Origin: Bryoerythrophyllum caledonicum
Lineage: Eukaryota; Streptophyta; Bryopsida; Pottiales; Pottiaceae
NCBI GenBank assembly: GCA_963971425.1
Contig: OZ020519.1
Coordinates: 17,877,397-17,941,396, forward strand
Direction: 5' to 3'
DNA: 64,000 nt
The translations under genes were made by a program, and so were the position numbers. Position 1 is the stretch's first letter. Each line of letters starts with the position of its first letter. A model generated the notes under the pieces. The model saw only the letters and a list, made by a program, of their open reading frames with translations, had not been told where the DNA came from and did no database searches. This document shows, in pieces, positions 21,933 to 33,211 of the stretch.

Positions 21933-23293
21933 CACTATAAGAAACCCGTGATTTTTGTGACGTTAGCTGTGATCAAGTGTGTTTTTCAAAACATGTTTTT
22001 GCGAACGGGCCGAGCCTTGGGCTCTCGGATTCTGGTGGATGTTGCACCAAACATGGAAAAATTGGTGGAAAAACGCAGAGATGTTAGCATAAACGTATTT
22101 GTTTTGCGGGACGTCCTAGTGAACATAGTCATGTTTTAGACAACGTCCTCAGAAAGGTGACAATGCCACGTCGGCAGGGGGGTTTCAGCTTCACTGTGAA
22201 TAACTTCGAGATTGTTACTGCAGCCTCCCGTAAAACATTGTCCAACGGTTAAAACACAGTGGAGATGGGCTGACCCCTACAAAAATAAAAACGTGGATGT
22301 CGTTACTGACATCACAAAAAACGTGGATGTCCTTACTGACATCACAAAAAACATGTTTGAGCCACGTATGCAAGGTAGAAATTGGATTCTTTTTTAAATG
22401 TTTGTGCCACGTATGCAAGGTTGAAATTAACTGCCACGTAGGTGAAGAGGATGTTGGAACAGACGTCTGGATGGACGTCTACTGTGACATTTGAATGTTT
22501 ATGCTAACACCATGACAAATCCAAAAATCCCATATGGATTGTCACCACTTGTGCATCCCATTGTATATATATATAAGGCCTTCTCTCCTGTCTCATCACA
22601 CTTGAATCAAGAGTGATTTACTTTCGTCCATCTATTTGGATGAATTTGAATTACCCTTCAAACTTAAAGTGATATGGTACTTTTTGATGACATGGCGCTT
22701 CTTTTTGGTGACATGGCACTTGCTTTTGCTGACTTGGTGCTTGCTTTTGGTGACTTCCATCTCAACGAACGTCACAGAAAACGTCATAACGAACGTCACA
22801 GAAAACATACCGTGTTAGAAATGACGTCCCAATTTACACTGTCCACAATTAATTATTGCATTAAACTATGTTGATTGGACATGCCACGTCATATTTTAAA
22901 AAGTGACACATCATATTTTAAAGGTGCCACATCATAAAATGGCGGGTCCACGTATGCAAGCCTAGTCACAATCTAATGCCACGTCATGCGCCACATCATG
23001 GGCCACATTACCAAGGGCCCGGATGAAAAAGTTGGGGATGTGGCACTGCCCGTCCATGTGGCGATGACATGGACGCGACGTGGCAACCACATGGCAGATT
23101 TTTAACACCTTCAACCCCCAAGTTTTTGTGACGTTTTAAAAAACGTGGGCTTGTTTTTTGAGATTTTGGCATGTTTTTCGCATGTCAATTATAACGGATT
23201 TTTTTGGACGTCAACGTTGACGTGCCGGATGCTGCACAAAACATAATTGCACGTTAGTTGCCCTGTCACAAAAAACACGGGTTTCTTATAGTG
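21933..23293. mobile_element. CACTA-type non-autonomous transposon, copy 1 (1361 bp)
   Basis: Terminal inverted repeats of about 30 bp start CACTATAAGAAACCCGTG; the right end reads CACGGGTTTCTTATAGTG. Flanked by the 3-bp duplication AGA (21930-21932 and 23294-23296), the size expected for CACTA/EnSpm elements. The interior has no transposase; the short frames in it are not credible. ACGT-containing subterminal words (GCCACGT, ACGTCC, GACGTC) are dense at both ends. Copy 2 at 50835-52207 is nearly the same; copy 3 starts at 61810. Confidence 0.92.
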
Positions 23294-23296
23294 AGA

Positions 23297-24840
23297 GACT
23301 ACTGAATTGGAATTCTCTATTCCTGATGACACCAAACATGTGAGGATGCCACTGATTTAATGCATGGAACAATTGTTGAGGGCGGCGATGCTACAACCTT
23401 AGCAAGCAGTAGATGATGAGACAGAACAAGAAGACTCATACGGTTCTAGTCTATCTGGAAGTAAAGACCAGAGTCAAAGTGGGAGTGAAAGTGACTCACA
23501 TGGAGAATATGAAAAAACAAAGTGACAAGGAGGGCCTTTGTATGAGTTTGCTTTGGTTGGTGAAATGTTATTCAAGGTGCATGTGGTGATTGCATGTGAT
23601 TGACTTCAATTGTGATGTACAATATTTGAGTGATTTAGTGTTGTGAACAGATGGTGACTTGAGAAAAGTAGCCATGTTGCTTTTGGCTTGAAAACTTCAA
23701 GTCCAAACTTTATTGATAAAGCAAAAATAAAATGATTATTCCGAGTGAAGTACAGTGGATAAACTAATTACCAAAGTTGAAAATTTGGTTGTTCAATTAT
23801 TAGATGAATTAAGCTAGAAATTATATAAATAATAAAATAATTATGAAATGGTTTCAAGAAACAGAAAACATGATAAATACAACAATTAGTAATTAAGAAA
23901 GTTTAAAATTTTACTTTAAAAAAAAATTATTAAAAAAAAATTAGTGTAGAAAAAATAAGAAAAAATAAATAAAGAAAGAACGAATAGTCTAGACCTTGGA
24001 AAAAATATAATAAGATAAAAGAATTGGAATTCTGAAGCAAGATGGTTTTGAGGAATTTGAAAAATATAAAATATAAACATATATATATTAAGAGAGAACA
24101 CAGTAAGTAATGAGCGAAAAGATAAAGAAAGAAAAATAAATAAAATTAGTAAGATAGCAATTTGTAATTAGTGGTGAAGTTATGACCAAAACTACTAACA
24201 TACTAATTGAGTGATGTGAGAATTAACAAGTGCTAATTTTTCAAGAAGAAGAAAATATAAGCTGATGTATCTTCATGAAAAGGACATTAGAAGATAGTTG
24301 TTGAGTTGGAAAAAGATAAAGATAAAAATGAAAATATAAATTATGGAATGAAGTGAAATAATTAGGTCACAGAATTTGATGGACTTAGAAGAGTTGAAGA
24401 AATATATGACTAAGTCAAGGAAAGAATATTGAAGAGATTAGAAAATAAAATTTGAAGATTGGCAAAATTTATTTAAATATTTTTTAAAAAATTTATAAAA
24501 AAAAATGCTTAACTTTTCAATTTTGTAAGAAGACAAAAGTATACAAGAATGTAAAGAATATGTGTTCAATTCAAAGAGATCATAATATGAAGTGACATGA
24601 ATAAAGAAAGTTTGCAAATTAGTGAAGATGATATTCTAATGATCAAGACTTTGAGCAATAAATTATAAAAGTGATAATTAAAGAATATGGATATGTCAAT
24701 TATGGTAAAGTGCAATCTTGTGGAAGGAAGACTATACCAAGATAAAACTTAAAGAAGACGATGAAGACTTGTAAAACTATATTTGAAGACATGAAGATTC
24801 ATCAATGTCATTTTAAAGATCAGAATAGGATTTTCACTTG
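23297..24840. other. AT-rich tract, old element remnant
   Basis: About 23297-23525 holds an acidic/Ser-rich coding remnant (stop TGA at 23522) that may be the tail of the old element ORF. From 23.7 kb onward the sequence is very A-rich with no credible coding frame. Confidence 0.45.
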
Positions 24841-25190
24841 ATGAGGGCATTGTGGGACTCTGTTCCCACATGGTGCCGGAAGTTAACCTTAAAATCCGGC
24901 AAAAACAAAAAAAATTAGTTAAGTAGTTACGATAGTTTGTGCTAGAATAAAACCTATAGTCAGTTTGTAAGAGTAAAGACGGATGGACCCGGCTGCAAAC
25001 CCTAATTGAGCCTAAAGCCGCAAAATACAGAGCCGGAGTAGTTAACGGAAGTTCGGAATAATCTGTCATCCGGAGTTGTTACCATCCGCAGTCATCATGA
25101 GCCGTACTAACGGCCAGACTACTAAAGGCTATGATGCGAGGGGAAACTCTTTTCTTTTCGTTACTTCTTCGGGTATTCCACTCCAGCGCA

Positions 25191-25246
25191 CTCTCTCTCT
25201 CTCTCTCTTGCTCTCTCTCTCTCTCTCGCTCTCTCGTTCTCCTAAC
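25191..25246 (+). repeat. (CT)n microsatellite
   Basis: Nearly pure CT dinucleotide repeat with single T or G interruptions, located in the 5' region of the old element upstream of its ORF. Confidence 0.9.
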
Positions 25247-25370
25247 TGCTAGCAATTAGGGTTTGGAGCTTAGACGGTTAGAACGGACGTGCGTCTATTA
25301 GGGAGGGTTTTTGTGAGGTTGGTGCGTGCAGGGACAACATTGAGAGAACGTGAGGAAGTAGGCAAGACTC

Positions 25371-27310
25371 ATGAAGACGGTACCTATGGCGAAGAAGAAG
25401 AAGACGGACAGAGATGGGCGTGGACGGAGGGACGAAGAGTTGGCTGCGGCACTTCCACCCTTGACACGAGTTATTCTGGATATTCCAGCAGACCTAGACA
25501 AGTACAACATGCTGAAGGAGAGTTTGAAGACCATGGGGTGCAAAGGCCTGCTCGAAGTCGCCTAGGGCATCCGGGAGGAGGTCTACGTCAAGGAGCTTGT
25601 AGGCACTCCGGACCCGAAGTACGAAGGGTTGCTACGAGCCTATCCGGAACTCTGGGAGTTCCGGAATGGACCTAAGCATACGACTTTCGCGCCGGCTACA
25701 CCATGGTGGTGGAACGGCGGGACGAGTTCCTGGTGGAGGAGTTCGAGGGACAAGCCGACCCGAAAGAAGGCTACAACATGCAAGACCTTCGGCACCGAGA
25801 TGCCCAGTTGGTGCTTGGGTTTTTAAATCCTATTTTCCATCCGGGAAGGCCGAGGCGGGTGGTGGCAAAGTGGGCCTGTACTTTCTTCGGAGCACTCCGG
25901 GGAAAGATCGTCGTGGACTGGGGGACGTTCATGAGCGAGATGATCAACCGTCTCGTGGCCAACCTCCAGAAGGTGAAGAAATTGGCAACACCACTGGCCT
26001 CGTATGTGGTGCACCTCTACTATCACCACCAGCAATTCACTCCGGCGGAGATGAGACGGTACGACGAAGTACACAGCCTCCAGAAGTACGGAGGTGAAGA
26101 GTCAGAGGAAGAATCTGGAGAGGCAGCGGAGCCCGTGCCAGAAGCAATAACCGCGGATATTCCGGAAGGCAGGAGGACTTAGAAGAGGCCTCGGGGAAAG
26201 GAGCAAGTGCCGGAGAGTCCGGACATCCGCAACTCCTGCGCATCGTCCGGCGAAGACGAGTCTTGACCTTCAGCGGAAGCGAACCGGAAGAAGAGGAAGA
26301 TTGACCCGGAGGACGCCAAGGGTCAGTTGAAGGAGATGGACGATCTCCTGGGTGAGGTCGGCTGGAGAGTGGGCGTCCTCAAGGAGATCAACTACATCGT
26401 CACCACCGGAGTAGAACAGATCTTCCAGAGTCTGGGAGTCAGCCGGCTGGAGGAACTCCGAAGCAGGGAGACCGACACGAAGGCGTTGCACCTTCAAATC
26501 TCCACCATGTAGAAGGCCAATACGGAGATGGAGAAGAATGTAAAACAATACCTTTAAGAGACAGCGCTGGCGGTGGTGGGCCGGAAACAGGCGGAGGCAA
26601 AGGCCAACGCATCCGCGGTTGCCCTGACAGAGGTCCGGAAGGCCCTGGAGTTTCCGGTAGACATGGTCAACCGGAGTCAACTCTTTACCAAGCTGGTGGA
26701 GAAGGAGAAGAAGGCGACTAGGGCCAACATCATCCGGTTTCTCCTGGATCAAGCGGAGAAGATGGGTCAGACCTGGGAGCAGATGAAGCTGCTGGTCGAG
26801 AACATCATCCACATGGTACCGGAAGACCTGGCAGCACATATATCGGAAGACGTGACAACCCTGGAACGGATCACGGCCCCTCCGGAACCACCACAGCCCA
26901 AGACAACTTTAGCTCCGAGTCACTCGACACTCCGTCACCTCGGACACCGGCGGAGGGCATCGTATCTTCCAACCCTAGTAGGGTGAGATACTGAAGAAGC
27001 TGTTGGATTTGCTATTGCCACCAAACATGCGCCTGCTAGATCCTCCGGCAAAAGACGACCCCCAGGTACCACCAAAGTCTGTATCTCAGAGATTGGCGTC
27101 CGGGCCAAGGAGTCCCTCCGGAAGCTCAGAGACTTGGTCCAGGAGATCGGATCAGCTTCGGAGCCGGAGCAACCAGCGCCTCCAGTTCCGGAAGGATCAC
27201 CGGAACAGCCACCTCCACCTCCGGCTTTACGAACTCCAGCGACCGGACCGTCGACTCGGAAGACCAACATTTCGCCGGCAACAGCGAAGAAGGCGAAGGG
27301 CAAACAACAG
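25371..27310 (+). pseudogene. Decayed coiled-coil retroelement ORF, related to elements A and B
   Basis: Reading starts with MKTVPMAKKKK and runs with a stop at about 25563 and a frameshift near 25690; it then stays in one frame from 25703 to 26986 with stops near 26180, 26266, 26510 and 26557. Matching blocks to element A: YNMQDLRHRDAQLVLGFL (versus YALQDCQDPRAKRVFAFL), HPGRPRRVVAKWACTFFG, VVDWGTFMSEMINRL and YVVHLYYHH, then the coiled coil and NIIRFLLDQAEKMGQTWEQM. A Pro-rich tail follows in a further frame (27134-27310), broken by the LTR that starts at about 27311; the remaining codons and a stop lie at 28916-28998. The surrounding sequence is rich in CCGGA words. Confidence 0.6.
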
Positions 27311-28915
27311 TATTGTGATGCAATACAGTTCATAATATAAAAAGTAAGATTGAGAAGAAAAATGGAGAATTTAGCTGGTTAAGGTAATTGTGGAGAATAA
27401 ACGGTTTTTTCTTCAATTACCTTACCAGGCCAGAAGCTTATCTTAGAGGATCTTTACTACATCTTGTCACTAGCTCAGGGCTTAGGAGCGTCCACCAACT
27501 GATTTTCCTACCGATTCGAGCAATCTTGTGACCACGCGAGCGCCAGCCGCTCTGAGAAGCCAAGGAATCAAACCTGGACCGGCGAGGTGCAACGAAATGC
27601 TTAGCCAACCGAACTAAGCCCCGGTCGATGACAGTTCGTGAGCTCTAATGATATTTAAGCCATTCTTTAACTCTTCTAAGATCAAAAAACTTAAACAGAG
27701 TGCTATGGTATTATCGTTTGTAGCAGAAATAAGAAATGTTAAGTTTGGTGGTTTGGTGGTTAGTTTAAGGGGAGAAATTTAGTGCGAAAACTTGAAGTAG
27801 AATTATAGGTTAGGAAATATAAGTCAAGCTAGGCTTATGCGGGAAGATATGGATGAGATTTGGAGATAAATCGACTTTGGTGTCCAAGTGTAAGTAAAAA
27901 GGTAGGCTAGAGGGGCATGGGCTGATTTAGGCCGTTGACTTTCCTTCCCTCCTCCCTCGGCCTAAGCCATCTTCCTTTTGTATAAAAATACGTTCGGATT
28001 TTCTAGTGTGACAAGTAGAGTTTTTTGAGTATTGATGTCAGTTTTTACAATGTTGTAGAACTTGTTCATGGCTTTTTAACAAGCTATCACAAGCTCTAAT
28101 CAGAGTTGTGTAAAAGCTATGGTGTGGATTTGAATAAAAGAGGGTACTACTACCATGAATTTTTGAGAGCAATAATCTTGATTTCATGTAGAAATTTGTA
28201 CACAAAGAGTGAGATAGTGAATTTTTGTCTGTATCAAGGTGATTGTATTAGCTTTTCAATGAGCTATTACAAGCTCAAATCCGTGTTGTTATAGAGCCAT
28301 GGCACTTGATCCATTGAAAGGATGTTCGCCGAGGAGCGATTTTTATTCCACAAGCTTTTAGCAGCGACTTTGAGCAACCATAGATCATTAAATAGAGAGC
28401 CAGTAGAGTTGAGTTGAAACTTTTACCACTTGTTTATCTTTTTTTGGCTTTACAGAAAGCTATTACAAACTATATTTCAAGTCGAATTGCAGGAGTTATG
28501 CTAGTTTGAGTGGGAAAGAATTGGCTTCCTTGAACAATTTAAAGCAGTAACTTTGACTCTTCATAGAAATAGTTATAAAGTTTATTTCGTATTGAAACTT
28601 AGCAAATATGAACTTTACTGTATTAGCTTTCTAGGAAACTATTGCATGCCTGTATAGAGTAATTAATGAAGTAGAAGAATCCAATTTAGTGAAGAGGGGT
28701 TCTACAACCCCAAGTTTACACAGCTTTTATGTTGACTACTTGCGAGAGTTTATCAAGATGAGTCAAGATTTTGAAATTTTGATGAGGATCAAGGCTTTAC
28801 CTACCATAATCTACTGAAAAAGTTTATATTTGTAGCACCTCTTTTCTCTTTTGACTAAAGTTGGTAGCAGCCCAGAACCCCGTGTTTTCCCAAGGCAAAT
28901 TCTCTCTCCACAACA
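27311..28915 (+). mobile_element. Solo LTR related to family 1, without the LTR ORF (about 1.6 kb)
   Basis: The right end (CAGAACCCCGTGTTTTCCC ... CTCTCCACAACA at 28915) matches the family 1 LTR end; the left end near 27311 aligns with the family 1 start (TGTGATGCAATACAG versus TGTCGTGTTGTAAAT). It shares CTAGCTCAGGG-type sequence, an antisense tRNA-like module (about 27560-27628), a TATA motif (TGTATAAAAATA, about 27978) and four AGCT hairpin repeats (about 28067-28668). It lacks the 143-aa ORF. The flanking duplication is not exact (ACAG versus GCAG), so the left boundary is approximate. It interrupts the tail of the preceding ORF. Confidence 0.65.
27560..27628 (-). other. tRNA-like module in the 27.3-28.9 kb LTR
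   Basis: On the minus strand GCTTAGTTCGGTTGGCTAAG resembles a tRNA D-arm/A box and GGTTTGATTCC, about 35 nt later, a B box (consensus GGTTCGANTCC). This is the most tRNA-like of the copies. It is antisense to the LTR, as in family 1. Confidence 0.55.
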
Positions 28916-29630
28916 GCAGGCTCCGGTGGAGATCTTCTCCTCACACAGAAGTGGGAGAAACTGGGGACCGGGTGCTCCGACTTAGGTTAGTTTAGGTGTA
29001 GCATTTTTTTTTTTTTTAGATTCCGGATCAGTAGCGATTAACGATGGGGCTCCAAGTTGAGCCGGCTGTTGAGGGAGTTGGCGGCCAGTTTTCGTAGTTA
29101 GACAGGAACATCCGGAGTCCGGAAACTTTTCCGAGATTATAAGATCTGAGATCCAATCTGGAACTTTTCCGGATTTCTCGGATCTTTTAGATAAGATCTA
29201 GCGGATTTTCTGTAGGGGTAGCTGCGAGGAAGGCTAAGTTTAGAAGGAACTTAGTTAGTATTTAGTAGTCAGGTTTTGGAAAAAACCTCTTATTTTGTTC
29301 TTCTCACCTTGAAATATACGTTGCTCCTTCGTACTAAGACTTGCTCCCTTGTAGTTTTGGTGTGGCGTGTAGAACTTTGTGAGCGACAGATCCATTCTTG
29401 TATGTGTGGTTGCGTAAGTATTCTTCCGGGGTTGAGTAATACACTTGTTTTGCTAGAGGGAAACCGGTCAAGATCCGTGTCAGGAGATCGCCTGGGAGAG
29501 CTGGAGGACTATTGCAGTGGTGTTCCTGGTAGTCTCCAGAGTCCGTAAGTAGCCAGGAGGGGAAGAGATTAACTGCAGAGGTGTTCCTGGTAATCTCTAG
29601 GTCACGGAAGAATCCGTTTTAAACTGGATT
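28916..29630 (+). other. 3' part of the old CCGG-rich element
   Basis: After the last codons of the broken ORF (stop at about 28998) the sequence is non-coding, with repeated CCGGA words and a possible TATA (GATTATAAG, about 29125). It runs to the CCGG target site at 29631-29634 and continues at 40742. Confidence 0.5.
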
Positions 29631-29634
29631 CCGG

Positions 29635-32131
29635 TGTCGAGTAGAGAGTCTTTGCTTCAGGAAAACGCAGGGTTCTTGGCTGCACTTAGTTTAGAGAGGG
29701 AAAGGGAGAATATGGAACATATAATTTTGTGTTCAAGCCCATATAAACTCATAAGTCCTCATTTAGCATACGAAAAAGGCCTCCAATCTTCAACTTGTAT
29801 AATAAAACTCGATGTACATATAATAAGACATGATGCAGATGTCTTGTAGAACTTGTCTCCCAAAAACTTAACTCAAAACATTAATTATCCTTAATCTAAA
29901 TCAAGCCTTAATTAAACTCTGATTAAATTAACTAAGTTCGCTTAATAATAATTAATTAATACTTAAGATAATTATATTTAAATAATATGATTAACCTTAA
30001 TTAATCCACTTAATCTTAGTTAAGCTAATTAATTACAATTAGACTAGTTAATCTTACTTAACACAATTAACCTTGATTAAGATAATTAATTCCCTAATTA
30101 ACCACAATCCCACATACCCTTACCCTTACATACCCTAACCACTTCATACCCTTCTCCTATATACCCTTACTCCCTTTGAAATCATTTATCTAACCTCTCA
30201 ATAAGTACAAACCGAACTCAAATTCTCTTTTAAACTCTTGATTAACCTTCTAATTCAAAATACCACTACGGTTTCATACAAACTCGGAATGAGTCGTGCT
30301 ATAGCTACTTGAAAAGCCACTAAAATACACCACATACACACCAAATTTCACCTCCAAAAACCCATCTGGCCAGCCGCTATGTGCAATCAAAGTTACTTCT
30401 TACAAAAACTCAAATCAGCTGACCCCTCTTCTTTCAAACTAGTGCTATGACTTCACAAAAGCTCGAAATAGAGCATAAGATAGCTCTTTGGAAAGCTATT
30501 TACAGTGTACAAACACTCACCAAAGATGTCATTTAGATATACTTTGTACAACTTGCTACAAGGCTTCAAACCTACTGCTCATGAAAACATGGGGCAGCAG
30601 ACCCCCTTGTGTTCGACAAGGCGCCGTTCACTCATACTTTGAGCTCTAAGACCGAGTGATAGCTTCATAGAGAGCTAACAACAAGGGCTACAACATACTC
30701 AAAAATCAAAACAAACTACAACAAAAACAACCCGAGAGAGCCCCCGCAGTCCAGCCCTCCTTGGTAAGGAAGAACCCAACCCCCAAAACGGGAAAAAGAG
30801 CCAATCACAACTAACCTCAGCCCATTCAAAGGCCACATGGGCATCTTAAACCCCATTGGTTGCTCAAATTCTCCCCCTTATCAACTCTTATCATCCCTCT
30901 ATCCCTTCTATTCTTTGCATTTTTAAACACTAACTACCTGGTCATCAATCTAAAGACCGGGTTTCTTCAACAACAACAACTAACTACAAATATATTAAGA
31001 AAAATAACAACAAATGGTCTCAACTTCAGCCCCTAGATGGATTAAACATGTAAAAAGTCAAGAATCTCACGAAGAACAGCAGCAATGTAACTCGATCGCC
31101 TTTCACTACCCAAGTGTCTGAGCGGGCCTTGAAGCCAAAGACGGTGACCAAGGTCATTGGACAAGCGGGTTACCATTTGACCTTCGTTAGTGTTTTGAAA
31201 ACACCCTTCAAACACCACTTGATGGCCTTCGACAAGCACATCTCCAACCTCCAAGACGATTACTAAAGTTCTTGCCTCCGGTTGTAAACTTCTTAAACTT
31301 GTCAAAGGAACTTGTTGAGGATCAAAAGCGGTACGTGGTTGAACACGACGCTCAGAAGGCCCTGCTTCCTCTCGCTCACGTCGCCTTGATGTTGATGGTT
31401 GAGAAAGTTGAATTAGATCATCCGGTGAGTGAGCTAAAGGAAACTCCCAATCATCAGGGTCTTGAGAAGCCATACTATCAACCTATAGAAACTAAGAAGA
31501 AACAATCCAAACTAATAATGACCTGAAGTAATGCATAAGGCACGGCAACCATCTACCCTTTATATGTTTTTCGATAACTTCATCAAGAAGCTTGCCTTCC
31601 CTAACATTAACTCAATGACATTTCTTTAATTGGAAACGGCTAAGCAAATTTAAGTAGCCATAGATGCCTTTCCATCTAAAAGATGGTCCACAGTAAAGTC
31701 AGATTAAGAAACAAACGACTTATCTGTAGTAGTATAAGACTATTGCAGGCTCGATGATAATCGCCAAGTTGCAGACTTGGTTGGCTGTTAGAGCCCGTTT
31801 GTTATCCGCCGACTGATTCCGAGTTCGAGTCTCATTGAACTCGTTGAACTGTTCGGGCGGCTGCGGCTTGGCACTTACTAGTGAGAGCAGGAAAATAAGC
31901 AGCCAACTGGCCACCTACCTACCCCTGAGCTAGAGACAAGAGATGCAGCACATCCAAGCTAGGCTAACAAGCTCCAAATGAACATTTGTGTTATGAGTTA
32001 CGTTGAGCTAAGCTTTGAAGACAATGCAATATCAGAATCAAGACATTGAATTAAACTGTAGGTCACTCTACGACCACACTTTTTGTATCTATATTATCTT
32101 TTTACATAGTGTAGTAATTTACAGCACGACA
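29635..32131 (-). repeat. 3' LTR of the full-length element (2497 bp)
   Basis: TG...CA ends (TGTCGAG ... CACGACA as written on the + strand). Same structure as the solo LTR at 5197-7639. It is 57 bp longer than the 5' LTR because a 5-bp segment is replaced by 62 bp at 31981-32042, most of which copies integrase sequence in inverse orientation. TATA at 31557-31566; antisense tRNA-like module at about 31763-31835. Confidence 0.95.
31042..31473 (-). CDS. LTR-encoded protein, 143 aa (3' LTR copy)
   Basis: Intact copy of the protein described at 5798-6229, with a few substitutions (for example LSQP for FSQP, RSSYIAAVLREIL near the end). Same position relative to the LTR start and TATA box. Function unknown. 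In the 3' LTR it could be expressed only if that LTR's own promoter is active. Confidence 0.7.
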   Translation of the reverse strand: MASQDPDDWEFPLAHSPDDLIQLSQPSTSRRREREEAGPSERRVQPRTAFDPQQVPLTSLRSLQPEARTLVIVLEVGDVLVEGHQVVFEGCFQNTNEGQMVTRLSNDLGHRLWLQGPLRHLGSERRSSYIAAVLREILDFLHV

Positions 32132-32135
32132 TACA

Positions 32136-32143
32136 CCCCCTCC
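32136..32143 (-). promoter_or_regulatory. Polypurine tract of the full-length element
   Basis: On the minus strand GGAGGGGG lies four bases before the start of the 3' LTR, the expected site of plus-strand priming. It lies about 30 bp after the pol stop codon. Confidence 0.7.
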
Positions 32144-32173
32144 AAACCTGCACATCCTCCGTGATGTGCCAAT

Positions 32174-33151
32174 CTAGTTTGGCTCTCCAATGTCGTCATC
32201 TTCATCAGTGTTGATTTCTTGATCAGCATCCTCTAGTTGATCTTCATCACTTGATTCTGATATTGCATTGTCTTCAAAGCTTAGCTCAACGTGACGCCTC
32301 TTGAATGCTTTGATTCTTTTTCCTGCCACCGGTATCCTTAATTGAGTGCCATCCAACTCACGAAGTGAATACGTGCCGTTTTCATGGACTTCCAGTACCA
32401 CATAAGGTCCAAACCACCTTCGTGCAAATTTTCTGACAGTGCTGTGCTGATGCTCCAAGCTACTGTCAAACATCAACACCCAATCCCCAGCTTGAATTGG
32501 TTTTGTTCTTAATCTGTGAGTCTTGTCAAATCTTTCCTTGTTTTTCAGCCTTGCTGCTTTTAGCCTTTCTAATGCTGCTCTTTGATTTTCAGGTAACCGC
32601 TCAAGTTGCTCTATCCGGAGCTCCAATAACCTCTCCCTTGATATTCCATCATTCCAATCTAAAAACGTCCATGTCGGTATTGAAGTCTCTGTTGGCATGA
32701 TAGGTTTTTGGCCTAACATCAACTCTGTTGGCATATAGCCTGTAACTGTGCTATGAGTGGTTCTATCAGCCCATAATGCAAATGGTAAAAGTCTAGGCCA
32801 CTGTTTTGGTCTCCCTTTACATGCTTTGACCAAAGCGTTAATGATGGGAGGATGCCCTCTCTCACTCTTACCATTTGCCTCAGGATTGTAAGCTGTTGTA
32901 AGTCTTAACTTCACTCCGTATCTTTTGAAGAACTCGACAGCTTCGGCAGCATTTAACTCACCACGATCTGCTCTCATCCTGCCGATACTACCATATCTGC
33001 TGAAAATGTCTTCAAGTATAAATCTACAAATTCCTTCTGTAGATTTGGTCCTCAAAGCCCTTCCTTCAACAAAGTTTGAGAGCTCTTCTCTAGCCAAAAC
33101 AAGGTATTTCATGCCCCATAATCCCAATGGCATTGCAACCAAGTCAATCAC
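32174..33151 (-). CDS. Integrase core and C-terminal domain (end of pol)
   Basis: Same frame as the upstream pol ORF, separated from it only by a TAA at 33212-33214. Catalytic triad residues are visible: VIDLVAMP (D), RADRGELNAAEAVEFF (D) and NPEANGKSERGH (E). Then come a helical linker and a GPY/F-like module (RWFGPYVVLEVHENGTYSL), followed by an acidic tail (SESSDEDQLEDADQEIN). No chromodomain seen. It would insert the element cDNA. The true start is the pol polyprotein, not an ATG here. Confidence 0.88.
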   Translation of the reverse strand: MIDLVAMPLGLWGMKYLVLAREELSNFVEGRALRTKSTEGICRFILEDIFSRYGSIGRMRADRGELNAAEAVEFFKRYGVKLRLTTAYNPEANGKSERGHPPIINALVKACKGRPKQWPRLLPFALWADRTTHSTVTGYMPTELMLGQKPIMPTETSIPTWTFLDWNDGISRERLLELRIEQLERLPENQRAALERLKAARLKNKERFDKTHRLRTKPIQAGDWVLMFDSSLEHQHSTVRKFARRWFGPYVVLEVHENGTYSLRELDGTQLRIPVAGKRIKAFKRRHVELSFEDNAISESSDEDQLEDADQEINTDEDDDIGEPN

Positions 33152-33211
33152 CCACTGAAAATGTACTGCAAGTGGATAAGTAGGATGTAACTCATCTCTG
33201 TGTCTTATTTT

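Noticed and set aside
21948-22874. Short ORFs inside the CACTA elements (also 50748-51787)
   Set aside because: They lie in non-autonomous elements, overlap the termini or subterminal repeats, and encode no transposase motif.
27560-27628. A functional tRNA gene
   Set aside because: A and B boxes are recognisable but I cannot fold a full acceptor and anticodon stem, and the segment is part of an LTR. Kept as a tRNA-like module.
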